Assembly (NCBI GenBank): GCA_015680685.1
Contig: MNCI01033523.1
Location: 262,136-326,135, forward strand
Direction of reading: 5' to 3'
From: Gnetum montanum
Lineage: Eukaryota; Streptophyta; Gnetopsida; Gnetales; Gnetaceae
Length of the DNA stretch: 64,000 nucleotides
Below are positions 23,560 through 35,044 of the stretch, one piece after another; the first letter of the stretch is position 1, and each line of letters opens with the position of its first letter. The notes below the pieces were generated by a model. That model saw only the letters and a list, made by a program, of their open reading frames with translations, was not told the DNA's origin and made no database searches. The translations under genes were made by a program, and so were the position numbers.

Positions 23560-26500
23560 GGACAACAAACACAAACTACAATAGAGCATAAAGACTAACA
23601 CGATAGAAAGCAAGTAACCTAAGAAGAGCCCGCATCTGTCTCGAAGGGTATCTGGTCTAAACCGAGCTTGAGGCGATGCTAGATCTCCTCTATCATGATG
23701 TCTATCCAACGCCTTTTGCCTCGTGTAGCATCTGCTGTAGTAGCTCTTTCCCTTTTGATGGGTGTCCACCTTGGTAGCCTCGGAGAAAAGGAGATGGTTG
23801 CAGTCTCTCTTGTGGGAAGGGCCACCTTCCAGTCAGGAGATTTCATGACCTTTACTTGCTATTTGAACCTGGCATAAGCCTTAGAAGTGTCCATGGCATG
23901 TACAAATTCTTCATACATAAATGCCTCCACAGTAGTATCTTCGTATAACTTATGATGGGCAGCATTTTCCCATTTATACATATGTTTATTGTTTCTCTAG
24001 GTTTTCCCCCATTCAAAAACCTTGGCACTGAAGTCCTTTAGGTCCTAACACTTCTGGTCTAGCAGGTCCTTCTGCATCTACTACTCTATTATTTCATGGG
24101 TAGCCTTAACATTCTAATATGCAACTATCCAAAACTTGGCGTGGTCTACCACAGCTGTGCGCCAGTCTTCATTGTTAGTAGTGCTGGCTATGAGGAACTC
24201 ATTCCTCAACTTGAGATCCTCCAGCTTGACCCTCAGGTTAGCTTCCCTTTGCTCAACATTCTAGACCCATTTCCATAGGTCCTCATTGACATGCTTGTAA
24301 TCCCATAGGGAGCGTGTCGAGTGAAAAACTTATTTGCAAACCTCATCGTATGCACAACGGGACACCTCGATGACTTCCGACGAGAATGTGGACACAACAC
24401 CGAATTTTAAAGGTCGTGTCAGGTCCCATTTGAGTCTAGAGGCTACCATGACACAAAGAACACACTAGTTGCATTAGCATAGCATAAGTAGAAAATGCAA
24501 GAAATTTTAGCATGCCAGCATGAGAGCAAACAACACCACTACTTACCCGCTTCAGGGTCCACCTGCTGAAGGCAGCTAATCATGTCATTAACAATCCCCT
24601 ACATAAACACGAACTTGTCAGGGATTTTGGCCTATGATTCCACGTGAACTAGAGAGGGTCTTGTGACATCAATAGTAGCACCTATCGCATAACCAAACAC
24701 ATTAGCAAATGACCAAAATGGACTATGACAAGGTAGACATATTACCAACATCCAATTGCGGTCTCTCTTATGGCTGATGAAAAATGATGGTGGTGGCCTA
24801 ACCAGAGGTTCTTGCCAGGTCCCTATGGACCTCTTCATGCGCTGGTGCTTTCCCTTTGAGGAGACCATCATTTTTTTATTCAAGGGAGACTCCTTAGTAG
24901 GAGGATTTTCCCTAATAACGAGAGCCCCTACCTTAGCTGTAGGAGCTCCTTTCTTCTCTATTGGATCCGTTCTCCTTGAGACTGGGGCCTCCATGTCTTT
25001 GTTCGTTGCCCCTGTCTTAGGGGCTGACACCTCTTTGTCGCCTTCTTCTTCTTCTTCTTCTTCTTCTGATGGTCAAGAAATGTGTTCGCATTAGCTCAAA
25101 GCAAGTTGGCCTAAGGCATACGCTACACCACCTAGCATAGCATAGTATAGTACACAACAACAAAGTAAGCACTAAACGAAAATGCTTACTAATAGGGGGT
25201 TGCATCCTCTACAATTTAAGCCACAGTCTTCACCCCTCCTCCTCCTCCATGTGAAGGGTTTCCTTAGCTGGGAAAGGCCTCTTTTGTTGCAACTTGCTGG
25301 CCATAGTCTCAGCTATGAAATGTTCATCCCACAACATGCCATCATCCACAGCGGGGGATGTCTCTCCTATGCTATCCTAGTCACAAACATTGTGGGCCAC
25401 CTGATCCTTAGTCATTATAGAAAATGACTTCCCAATTATTTCTGGAGGATCCTAGGCTTGGGTGGTTTGAAAGACCTAGTGAATCCATGGTCTAGAAATT
25501 TGATCACGATTTTGCATGACCCAGACTTCTTTCTCCTAAACCACCAGGAACTCTGTGAAATGCTTAAGGTAGCCTACGTAGAAAGCATAATGGATGTTGG
25601 AACAGGACTTCATTTTTGTACAGTGCCTCAAGATTTTAGTTTGCAAGCCGTTACATAGAGACTCAGCCCAGTTGTAACGGGCCCCCTCCTCCATAACCTC
25701 ACGTATTATCCAGGCCTGCTCAAGCCCTAGGACCTTTCCCTAGGTAAGCAACTGGGGGAATGCATGAGCACAAAAAATAGAGTAAACCTCCTTAGCAAGT
25801 CCTTCTTTAAGCTTCACTATGGGGAGCCCCTTGCGCTCCTTAGTAAGCCTTAGCCACTCATGGATGTCCTTCTTTTGAATGGTCAAATCTGTCTTGGACT
25901 TCGACCCTATCAAAATGCCTTTGACGGGGACATGGAACAAATCCATGAATAGCTAGTCATTAATGTTAATGACCACCTGCACATCATGCATGCGCAGGTG
26001 GAAGTAGCTCACCTTGTTGGAAAATGATTTGACCAAGGTGAGCATCTCAGCTATGGGAACATTGAAATTTGGGGCCAGGAATAGATCCATAAGCCTCATC
26101 TTTTCGATGTTCTGGACCAAGGAGACCAAGGCCCCACCATTTAGCCAATGTTCGATCATCTCTACTTCTCCATACTTGAAGTAGACATTTGCCCCCTATG
26201 TCTTTGCGGTTACCACCGTCACCTCCTGAGGCTTCCTTGCCCTTGCAATAGTTCCACAAAAATGTTTAGCAAAAAATGTAGAGAATTCAAAAATTGCAAA
26301 GACACTTAAACATGTGGCACTTACTGTTCGGCCTACCAGGTTGGTACACTATGTGAGTTCAACCAGAACTTGTTCAATCATGATCGGTTTGAAGGGTTTT
26401 GTCCACTCCCCATCCAACCAGCCCTACCCCTTGCACTAATTGTAGAGAGTAGAATACACTCTTGGGTAGGTGTAGTATTCACCCCCTCATTGACCGATCA

Positions 26501-27744
26501 CACCTACCCATAGGTTCTTAGCAGAAGATAACTCTTGTAGGGCTATTTGTGCTATAGCTAGTAGACCCAGTAGGTCATGAACCCCATCCTCATTGATCAA
26601 GAACCTAGTAGAAAATGCATACTATTAGCATTAGGACACTATGGCCAGCATCGCACAAACACGACAAAATAAGGCTACAAAACTCACTCTCCGACATAGT
26701 AGACAGTTCCCTAAGGGTTCTGGAAGCATGTCATCATAAAACGTGTAAGGAACAATGTGTTGAAACAGTGGTAGTAGTTGTACTCAGGCATCTCCCAAAT
26801 CCAAGGCAAGCACCTTAAACTTGTTGGGTGTTGACTTGCTCCTTCTCCCTACCTGCTTGTGATTGCCTCATTAGTTAGAAACCTCAGAATGCCTCGGCTT
26901 GCCCTAGGAAAAATGGCTTCTGTTATGCCGGCTGCCTCCTCCTCCTCTAGGAATGACCAAATGATCACACTGAAGTCGTTGAGGAGGAATCGTAGGAAGT
27001 CCTGTGCTGCTTTCCTAAACCAGACCCCTCGCTCTCCCATACGTATCTGGGAAGGAGGAGCATTAGCCATAGGTCTGCTCACATGACACATGACCCCTCA
27101 ATTTCTAAAACAATCAGCCTGGGCCTCAGCCCCGCCCTGCGCAACCCATCAACAAGTGTTAGCATCATGCCTAAGTGCAATACATGTACAACGTAGCAAT
27201 GCTTAGTAGTTCATGCATATAGCATAGCATAACCCTCTTCTTGCACATAGCGTAGGAAGGGCATGAAAGCCTAACGTAGCAAGAACATGCAAATAGCCTA
27301 GCGTAGCGATAGAACAATTGACAACATGCCGTAACAAAACACGTGTTGCACTGTCACATCAGATGGCCTAGCCCTCCTAAGGGTTTGCATGATCGAAACG
27401 GCGAGAGTCGTGATGCAAGGGCCAAAATGATGCGACAACAGAAAACATAGATAGCCAAGAATAGGATGCAAAATGAAGATAGAGAACAACAGAAAACACA
27501 AAATGATAACAAAATTGTGAAAAAGCAGAAGAAGCATAGTAACCTACTGGGTCAACGGCGTGTTCCTCGGTGCCGCAATGTGCACTTGTGTCGTGCATCC
27601 CAAGGTTTTCTTCCCCTCCTCAACCTTTGCAAGCACCAAATGAGTACATTCCTTCTTAGGAGCGATTATCCTGCTTGCAAATTTCCCCTCTTCACTGTGA
27701 AAACTCGCCTTGCTAGTTGTTAGCACAATTTCTTTGCATTCCAA
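23560..27744 (-). pseudogene. Antisense multi-part ORF region in C
   Basis: Long minus-strand coding-like stretches run against the direction of gag-pol. They are a start at 27744 (MECKEIVLTTSKASFHSEEG), a part at 27091-26849 (WFRKAAQDFLRFLLNDFSVI), and a long part from about 26250 to 25450. The long part is nearly open (NVYFKYGEVEMIEHW, then VSYFHLRMHDVQVVININD and KKDIHEWLRLTKERKGLP), broken by a few TAG codons. A Lys/Pro-rich part follows at 25030-24632, and a Glu/Lys-rich coiled-coil-like part at about 24400-23560. Intervals between parts look like introns (for example ttgttttag before the 27091 part). Antisense ORFs are known in some Tat elements. I do not recognise this protein. Confidence 0.5.
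25042..25067 (+). repeat. (CTT)n microsatellite
   Basis: About eight perfect cttcttctt units. On the minus strand this codes Glu/Lys/Arg runs in the antisense ORF region. Confidence 0.9.
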
Positions 27745-28009
27745 AATATTCTTGTGCTTTGATGTGGGCTCTGCTCTCTTATGGTGAGAATGGAAAAATT
27801 ACTAGGGTTTAACCCTTATTTATGATCATAATGGAAAGAAAGGTAAACTTTCCGCTCCCTCTCTCCAATTAATGCAGAGTGCGCCATATAGCGTAGCATG
27901 CTTTCCACGACATCGCAATACTATTGACATTAAAGCCTTGACATGTTTCAAGCCAACTACTTGCTTTTCCAAAAATAAAAAAAAAGATATATTTTTTTTG
28001 TTACGGGTC

Positions 28010-28480
28010 CAAAAAGGCCTTAAACTAGCAATCCTAGCAATCACAACGTTACGGGTCCAAAAAGACCCTAAACTAGCAGTTTCGACCTTGTTAAACGTTT
28101 GCAATTCACAATGACGCTAAAATAGCAATTCCACATTCTTACCCAAGAAGTTTCGCATCTTCTCAAAATTTCACACTCCCACATTGCCAATGTCACAATT
28201 TGTAGTAGTTTTGTGTTTTTGTGTCGGCAATTTGCACCTTCGCATTAACGGTTTTGCATTTCTCATATCCACAATTTCCTATTTTGCATACTACCATTTT
28301 TCATGTTACGATTTTGCATGCTACAATTTGGTAGTCCGCAATGACACTAAATTAGCAGCTTAGCATTTGCATATCGATAGTTTTACAGTTTCACACTTTT
28401 GCATCAACAGTTTTACATCTTTAGCGATTCTGTACTCTTATGCTTTGGTGGTCCACCATGACCTTAAACTGGAAAAATTT
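28010..28480 (+). repeat. C repeat block 2 (gacNNTAAACTAGCA units)
   Basis: Five phrases occur: gccttaaactagcaatcc, accctaaactagcagttt, gacgctaaaatagcaattcc, gacactaaattagcagc and gaccttaaactggaaa. They are separated by text rich in ttgcat(t/c)tt. The block ends about 120 bp before the RT coding region. Confidence 0.8.
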
Positions 28481-28584
28481 TAATCTTTACACCATTGTAC
28501 TTCACAAGTTGCATCTCTTTGCTATCTTACAAATTTTCATTATACACCATCTTTGCTAATAGATGCCTCTTAACCAAGCTTTCA

Positions 28585-28598
28585 TCTTGTATTGGCAG
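28585..28598 (+). promoter_or_regulatory. Candidate 3' splice site before C RT
   Basis: The sequence ctttcatcttgtattggcag, a pyrimidine-rich run ending in CAG at 28598, directly precedes coding sequence that starts VEQEMEIHRYLS. A strong donor-like GTATGT lies at 22696-22701, just after the protease side. Ogre elements are known to splice an intron between protease and RT; here the interval would be about 5.9 kb. Confidence 0.45.
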
Positions 28599-29815
28599 GT
28601 CGAGCAAGAGATGGAGATCCATCGCTATCTCTCCACACCCTTAACGTTAGCAGGTCTAGATGGCAATCTTGCAAGATAGTTGAACCCCAACCTGATTGAC
28701 TGGGGGTCAATCACAATTAGCACTATAGCTACCTTAGAAGCATCCCTAGACTGGCATGAGCATCTAGTCCAAGCACTAGACTTAGAGGTTGGGAATGTAA
28801 TCGAGGACCCTCTCATCGAGACGCCTGTGACCACGTCTAAGGAGGAGATAAAAACGTTAAAACTCAGCTCCCTCCTAGATGCAGAAATACACAACAACAT
28901 AGCCAAGATTTTGCAAGACAACATCAATTTCTTTGCATGGTTGTATAGCGACATGCCAAGTCTAGATCTGTGGTTGATCTAGCACAACATCTTCCTAGAC
29001 TCGCACATGAAGGCAGTCAAGTAGAAGGCTCGCGAAGTTAAGCCACAAATCACACTAGCCGTGAGGGATGAAATCACCAAGATATACCAAGATGGTTTCA
29101 TCTACGCAGTTGACTACTCGAAATGGGTGTCTAACATCATTATGGTTTCGAAGAAAATAGGAGGGATACGAATCTCTATAGACTTCCAGGACTTTAACAA
29201 GGTAAGGGTCAAGGATGACTTTTCACTTTCGAGCATTGATTAGCTCATCAACACCACAGCTGGAAATGCTCTGCTATCCTTCATGGATGGTTTCTCTAGA
29301 TACAACCAAGTCTATATTAACCCATAGCACAACCTTTGTGACCCCATGGGGTACCTTCTGCTACACCATGATGCCATTCAGGCTCAAGAACGCTAGAGCA
29401 ACCTACTAGCGAGTCATGAACTACATCTTTAGCCACTATGTCTTAGAAACATTAAGCGACTATGTGGATGATATAGCAGCCAAGTCTAAGGAGGCAGCTG
29501 ATCACCCATGTGATCTAGTAGTGGTCCTCAAGTGTTGTCAAATGCATGACTTACACCTCAATCCTAAGAAGTGCATCTTCGGGGTGAAAACCAGGCACAT
29601 GTTAGGGTTCGTGGTATCAGAGGCTAGAATATGGGTGGACCGTGACAAAGTGAAGGCCATTGTCAACCTAGCACCTCCTACAAACCTTGAGGAGTTACGT
29701 GGTTTGCAAGGTAGGGTGCAATTCATTCAAAGGTTTATAGCAAGGTTGATCGACAAGTTACACCCCATGCAACATCTTCTAAAGAAGGGGGTTAGCTTTG
29801 AGTGGACAAGCTAGT
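28599..29815 (+). pseudogene. Element C reverse transcriptase
   Basis: The linker and RT read LAVRDEITKIYQDGFIYAVD (29052 on), SKWVSNIIMVSKKIGGIRIS, FVTPWGTFCYTMMPFRLKNA and SDYVDDIAAKSKEA. The YVDD catalytic box at about 29458-29469 is intact. One frameshift lies near 29270-29330 and stops occur at 28981 and 29409. The connection domain (GFVVSEARIWVDRDKVKAIV, then LQGRVQFIQRFI) follows to 29815. RT copies element RNA into cDNA in the particle. The frameshift and stops make this copy inactive. Confidence 0.8.
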
Positions 29816-30240
29816 GTCAACAAGCCTTCGATGACCTGAAGAAGGAGCTTTTACACCTCCCAACTGTGCATCCAACACAAAGGGATAAACCCTTCTTCAT
29901 CTACCTTGCCACCTCTGACACATCTATCGTGACACTACTATGTTAGAAACGAGATGACATTTTTGAGATACCAATGTATTATCTAAGCCACGCACTAATA
30001 GCACATGAAGCGAAATACAACAAAGTTGAGAGGAATTTCCTTGCCTTAGTGTTCACACTAAAAAATTTTACCTGTTTTGTAGTATGACTAACATTATTTG
30101 CAAAAGAAGCATACTCTGGGTTATCACAAAAAACCTATACGAAAGTAGCAGGATAGCTCGATGGAAGGCAATAACCGCGGAGTTCGATTTACACTATGTA
30201 AGTCAATTATTGACGAAGGGTCAAGCCATAGAGACCCAAA
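29816..30240 (+). pseudogene. Element C first RNase H domain
   Basis: After RT the text reads KPFFIYLATSDTSIVTLL (29888 on), MYYLSHALIAHEAKYNKVER and FLALVFTLKNF. This is the LYLA-S--A-GA and YS-L--AE-KY-EK--LALV pattern of the RNase H next to gypsy RT. The region after 30085 is frameshifted. It would remove the RNA template strand. Confidence 0.65.
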
Positions 30241-30985
30241 TCATGACCTCACCCATCGATGACGAGGCAACCATAGACCTAGAATTCTTGGATGAATACG
30301 TTAGTAATGTCAACATCATCCCATCGCATTTCGAAGCCAGTTTACACTTTGACGGTGCATCAACCATGCGAGGAGGTAGCATCGCTACCATTATCACGTT
30401 CCCCTATGGGGAAATGTAGCCATTTTCTTATCATTTTGCATTCCCTTGTACCAACAATGTGGTAGAGTATGAGGGGTTACATAGAGGCCTCTTAATTGGC
30501 CAAGCCTGGAAATCCACGAAGATTCAAAATTAGTTGTAAATCGAATCACCGAGGTCTACGCTTGCAAGGCTATGCACCTACAACCCTACTGCGACCTAGC
30601 AAAAACCTTTCTTAAGCAATTTGCAACGACAGATGCGCAATACATGCAACACAATGAGAACACTTTGGCAGATGCCTTAGCTACACTTGTGTTAAACATT
30701 CCATCACATTCCTTTGCAAACTTGCCAACTTCGATTATCGAATGTGCAGAGCCCATCACTCAAGTGGAACATGTGGCCTTCGTCAGTGCTGCAGTTTCCC
30801 AGGAGTTGTATGCCAACATTAGAACTTACCTACAACATAGAAAACCCCCAGGTGGATTGACATCTGGCCAGAGAGATGCAATTCGTAAGCATGCCCGGAA
30901 ATACGTGCTCATGGGAAATGACACCCTATGCCAATGTTCCTACGATGGGATATTGCTGGCATGCATGGGTGGGGAGTAGGCACAA
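30241..30985 (+). pseudogene. Element C second, archaeal-type RNase H
   Basis: The stretch FEASLHFDGASTMRGGSIAT (about 30328-30390), then FAFPCTNNVVEYEGLHRGLL (about 30437-30500, another reading segment), is the DG-S and F-CTNN-AEYEAL--GL signature of the additional archaeal-type RNase H known from the Tat lineage. The remainder (NTLADALATLVLNIPSHSFA near 30660, a DAL-like third motif) is open over 135 codons at 30572-30979. This domain is the main reason for placing C in the Tat/Ogre group. Confidence 0.75.
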
Positions 30986-32045
30986 AAGGTAGTTAATGAA
31001 GTGCATGAGGGGTTGTACGATGGAAAAATAGCACCTAGGGCTATGGCTATGAAAATTAGATGCCTAGGGTACTACTAGCCCCACATGAAGTGTGACTGCC
31101 TATCAAAAGTCAAGACATGCAACACATATCAAAGATACACAAATCTCATACACATAGCACCTACGAACCTACACCCAACACAGATCACATGCCCTTCCAA
31201 TGATGGGGGTTAGACCTCATAGGACCTATCATGCCTAAGTCCTCTACATGGCATAGTTTCATCATCACCGCCATTGAGTACTTTACTGAGTGGGTGGAAG
31301 CCATTCCCCTAAGGAGGATGACATCTCAGAAAATCTGCCATTTCATCCTGGACAACATCATAACAAGATTTGGACTTCCAATGACTATTGTGACCAACAA
31401 TGGTCCATAGATCAGTAGTACAGAAACCCAAACCTTCTACAACAATCTAGGCATTAAATAATCATTCTCCTCCCCTTATTATCCATAGGTGAATGGGAAG
31501 GCGGAGGCTACAAATAAGTGTATCATCAACTTACTAAAGCGAATGCTTAGTAGTAGCAAGATGCGGTGGCACGAGCAAATCCTCTACGTTCTATGGGCCT
31601 ACCAGATGATGTGCAGAACTACAACAAGTAAGACCCCTTACAGTCTTGTTTATGGATCTGAAGTTATGTTTCCTCTTGAGTTGTAGGTACCATCACTTCA
31701 GATGATCCTTTCTAACATCATGAGCGAAGCCCAGAACAATGAGTCATAGATCATCGACCTCGACTCAATAGAGGAAGAGCATGTGCAGGCGCTGAGACGC
31801 ATAGAGCACTGCAAGAGCAAACAACAGTAAAAGCACCATGCATACCTGCATCGATGGCTAGTGCAGAAGGGAGACCTCATCCTCAAGGTCACCCATGAGT
31901 ACATAAGAAAATTCTTGGCCAACTGGGAAGGTCCTTACGTGGTCACTAAAGCTTTGAGAAAGGAGCCTTCAAGCTAGCAAACATGGACGGAAACGAGTTC
32001 GCCAACAAGATGAATCACTCGTACCTCAAGATGTACTACGTCTAA
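30986..32045 (+). pseudogene. Element C integrase
   Basis: The N-terminal zinc-binding region is degraded (about 31000-31150, with H and C residues). The core reads IITAIEYFTEWVEAIPL (31262 on), FGLPMTIVTNNGP (31370 on) and NGKAEATNKCIINLLKRMLS (31492 on). The first two catalytic acids are altered compared with the usual family residues (Glu in EYFTEW, Asn in TNNG), while the Glu of KAEATN is kept. The C-terminal part reads TTSKTPYSLVYGSEVMFPLE and then degraded YVVTKALRK-like text. The reading ends in KMYYV at about 32045. Confidence 0.75.
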
Positions 32046-32084
32046 AGCACAACGATAGCCACCATCATTTGCTACGATGATAAA

Positions 32085-32335
32085 TTGGCAATGGCACTGA
32101 GCAGTGTCTACAATGACGTTAAACTAGTGACATTGAACAATGTCTGCAACGATGTTAAACTAGCAGTATTGAGCAGCATCTGTTATGACGTTAAACTAGT
32201 AACAACAACAAGCAGCAGCTACTACGACATTAAACTAACATGTATAGTCTTTTGGGACCTTAAACTAGTAGAGCATTCTGCTGGGACCTTAAACCAGCAC
32301 ATAGTCTACCCAGACCGTAAACTAGGTTCGCATCA
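32085..32335 (+). repeat. C repeat block 3 (gacgttaaactag units)
   Basis: Seven copies in 220 bp: gacgttaaactagtgac, gatgttaaactagcagt, gacgttaaactagtaac, gacattaaactaacatg, gaccttaaactagtaga, gaccttaaaccagcaca and gaccgtaaactaggttc, at about 36-bp spacing in the first four. It starts about 40 bp after the integrase stop. Confidence 0.85.
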
Positions 32336-33389
32336 CCTCCCTAGCATGCATTTATGTGAAGTACACATCAAACGAGTGTGCATAATTCTGACGCATAGGT
32401 GGGGCATCATAGTTCCGAAACATGGTCCACGACATAATGTAGACACCCATGGAATGCACACGATGCTTCCACCCTTGGCATTGTGCTGACCCTTTGGAGA
32501 TGTTGTATGACATTGCACTAGTCCTCCAGACCAACCATTGCCACGACCCCTTGCCTTGATGGTAGTTCCTTGGCTAGTGCCTATAGCTAGAGTTCCAGCA
32601 ATATTGTGGGCTAGCCACAATATTATTATCCTCTAGACCCCTACTGGTAGTGTTTGGCTATATGGAAGCTGATCCCATAGCTGAATTGAGAGCACACACC
32701 TATGGCAAGGATTCTAGTGCATCCGCACTCACAACGGTGCCTCCAAGGCCAGTTCCTCCATGTCGATGCTATCAAATCCACTATCCGCCTGCTTGGTTTG
32801 GACATCATACACCAGTAATGATGTCCAAGAGCTTCAACAATGCCTGTAGCAAGCAAGACCTTTTCCACCAAGGGCATGTCTTGCCACAACAAAAAATGTT
32901 GTAGCATCATGAAGTGAGTGCCTCGACTAGCTTGACTACTATAGAGTGCAAACTTCCATGACGTGTGTAACGTAGCTCGCTGCCTAGAAAACACCAATGC
33001 AAGTTCCATGACATGCGTAACATAGCTCACCACATGGAACACATCTGTAGGCAGGTCGAAACCCTACACGGATGTAATGCAACTCATCCTGGGAAAGACA
33101 CCTGTCTTACGAGAGGTTGAAGGTTAGCTGAAGCAAAGATGAAAATACACACGACTCCCTCATGAGCACTTTGATGAGGGATTCAGCTAAACCTCATCTT
33201 TTTCCTTCTCCTATGCCTCCTTCCTCCCTGCTTTGCCTCTTCACTCCAATGCAACACTCTCAAGTGTAGCCAAGCGACGTCTTGACACTCACCAAGCAAC
33301 AACCTCAACATTTTATCTTTTGTGGTGTTTCTTATTCTTTGTCATTGTCTATTGAGTCTGTTCTCCAAACATCGACAAAGAGGGATCAA
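32336..33389 (+). other. C 3' non-coding region and purine tract
   Basis: Two opposing open frames here (32085-32489 plus; 33042-32641 minus) show no protein family and disagree in strand. A 10-nt inverted repeat (aatattgtgg / ccacaatatt) is at 32600-32624. The purine-rich run acaaagaggga at 33375-33385, just before the 3' LTR, is the likely plus-strand primer. Confidence 0.5.
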
Positions 33390-35039
33390 TGAAACACCCC
33401 AAAAAATTTGAAGCCATGTGTGCTTCACCAAGCCTTGCAGTTCGTGCAGTGCTATGACAGTTATTTAGGAGGAGAATGCTCTAACTTTAGGCTGGCTAGT
33501 TTAACAAGTTTTCTACTTGAGGTGTAAACAGGATCTACGGATCATCCTGCCTATCCACCTAAGTAGTTTACACAGCTGATAGCCTATTTAGAAGTAATGC
33601 GTAGAGTTGACAGTAGCACCCAGGCTGCGCGAAACAGTTTGGCAAGTTTTCTAATTCACGAAGTTTTCTACACTATGCCATGCCTTGCTATGTAGCGTAG
33701 CAAGCTTCAAAAAATGATTGTAGAACGAAGTGCCACACTATGCTACGCTACGCAACGTAACGTAGTATGGTAAAGCTATATAGCCAATTCCATTGCCCAA
33801 CTTCAAGTCCTTCAACAATGTCCCTTTTCATCAAGAAGTGACAGACCATGTCTGCTACTATGCTATGCTGAGCTACATGGCATAACGAGGCATAGAAATC
33901 CTTTAGAAGAGACATAAGGTAGCTTAAAGGGCAGGATTAGCAAGTTTTCAAGTCTCGCAAAGCAAGAAGCAAAGTTTGCAGATTGACAAAGTTTTTGCGA
34001 CTAAGGCCAATCGCTACACTACATAGCGTAGCAAGCATGCAGCCCACATGTAGCAGAACGCACGACAAGGTGCTATGCTACGCCGAACATGCTATACTAT
34101 GAAGCACAGAAAAGCATGTGGGTGGTTGTGCGACATCAATGCACTTCACCTAATTGAACCATTGGCACACATCTCCAGGCACTGATGGCGCAATTATGGC
34201 ATGGCAGGCTCATACTTGTGGCATGGCAGACTCCCATTACAATGGTCATGCATGTCCAACGATCATGTAGGCACGTGCAACGTAGACAAGTCAACGTGGG
34301 CCCAAGGAATGTGGCATCCAAACTAACCCTTTCACATGCACCTTGGTTCCATAAATATCCCAACGAACAACATTGAAAGGACTTCTAAGCCCTTCAACCT
34401 TTTGGGAACTTTGGAACTCAAAAAACTTTTGGGCTTTCGACTCTCTTTCTCTCTCTCTCTCTCAAACTTCTAGCACATTGTAACATCAAGCATTGTAAGC
34501 TTTCTGTTTGACACTACAAATAGTTAGCATTCTCAGTTGCCATTTTTCTCTATCGTCCTTCTACCACCTTGGTAGAATTCTTGCATTGTCAACTCCTGAA
34601 TCCATGCCCAAGCGGATAGCTATCTTTGCTCTACATGTCTTGGTTACTCTCGGGATCTCTGCAATCCACAACACTATGCAACTTACTGTATCCATCCTAA
34701 TAGGGAAAACTTGTAACCTTGGAGTGGTGCATTTTTCTAATTGCATTTTACTTTGTTTCCTGCTTATTACTATGTTTTACTCTATTTTCTGTTTCCTTTA
34801 CATTTAAGAATTACATGGCACTATCATTTCTGTTTTCAAACTACATGTTGCAAAAGGCTATATAGATGCCAATTAAGTCCCTATCTGATCGACCAGACCA
34901 TTCAAGGTGCCCTGTATCTGCTCACACCCAGCATAGCCCTCTCATGGATACAGGGTCAAAACTATCGTGCCTGCCGACCCTTCGGCATTTTCCAGCCACT
35001 AATGTTTTTGGTCGCTACAACGATGTCTATAATGATTTT
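33390..35039 (+). mobile_element. 3' LTR of element C (1650 bp)
   Basis: Starts TGAAACACCCC and ends TCGCTACA. It pairs with 16528-18154 over its full length. A (CT)n run lies at about 34441-34463. Many of its differences from the 5' copy are C/T or G/A, as expected for methylated CG and CHG sites. The open frames 34136-34363 and 34508-35076 lie in the LTR or cross its end and are not genes. Confidence 0.9.
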
Positions 35040-35044
35040 CGCTA
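35040..35044. repeat. Right target-site copy of element C (acgat)
   Basis: Five bases directly after the 3' LTR. They match 16523-16527 except for one transition. Confidence 0.85.

Larger units (their letters stand above)
16528..35039 (+). mobile_element. Element C: Tat/Ogre-like Ty3/gypsy element
   Basis: The complete structure is present: 5' LTR, tandem-repeat leader, gag (from ATG 18834), protease (about 21960-22440), a 6 kb intervening region, RT, RNase H, a second archaeal-type RNase H, integrase, 3' non-coding region, purine tract and 3' LTR. Five-base target copies flank it (atgat/acgat). Two RNase H domains and an intervening region between protease and RT are known traits of the Tat lineage (Ogre and relatives). 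It is inserted in the gag of A. All coding parts contain stops. The total is 18.5 kb, long even for this lineage. Confidence 0.85.

Noticed and set aside
22631-28598. A nested autonomous transposon as the explanation for the protease-RT interval of C
   Set aside because: I found no LTRs, terminal inverted repeats or target duplication at its edges, and the repeat phrase at both edges also occurs after integrase; kept as an alternative only.
32333-33042. Two minus-strand proteins (32333-32620 and 32641-33042)
   Set aside because: No family resemblance, located in the C 3' non-coding region, and conflicting with the plus-strand frame 32085-32489.
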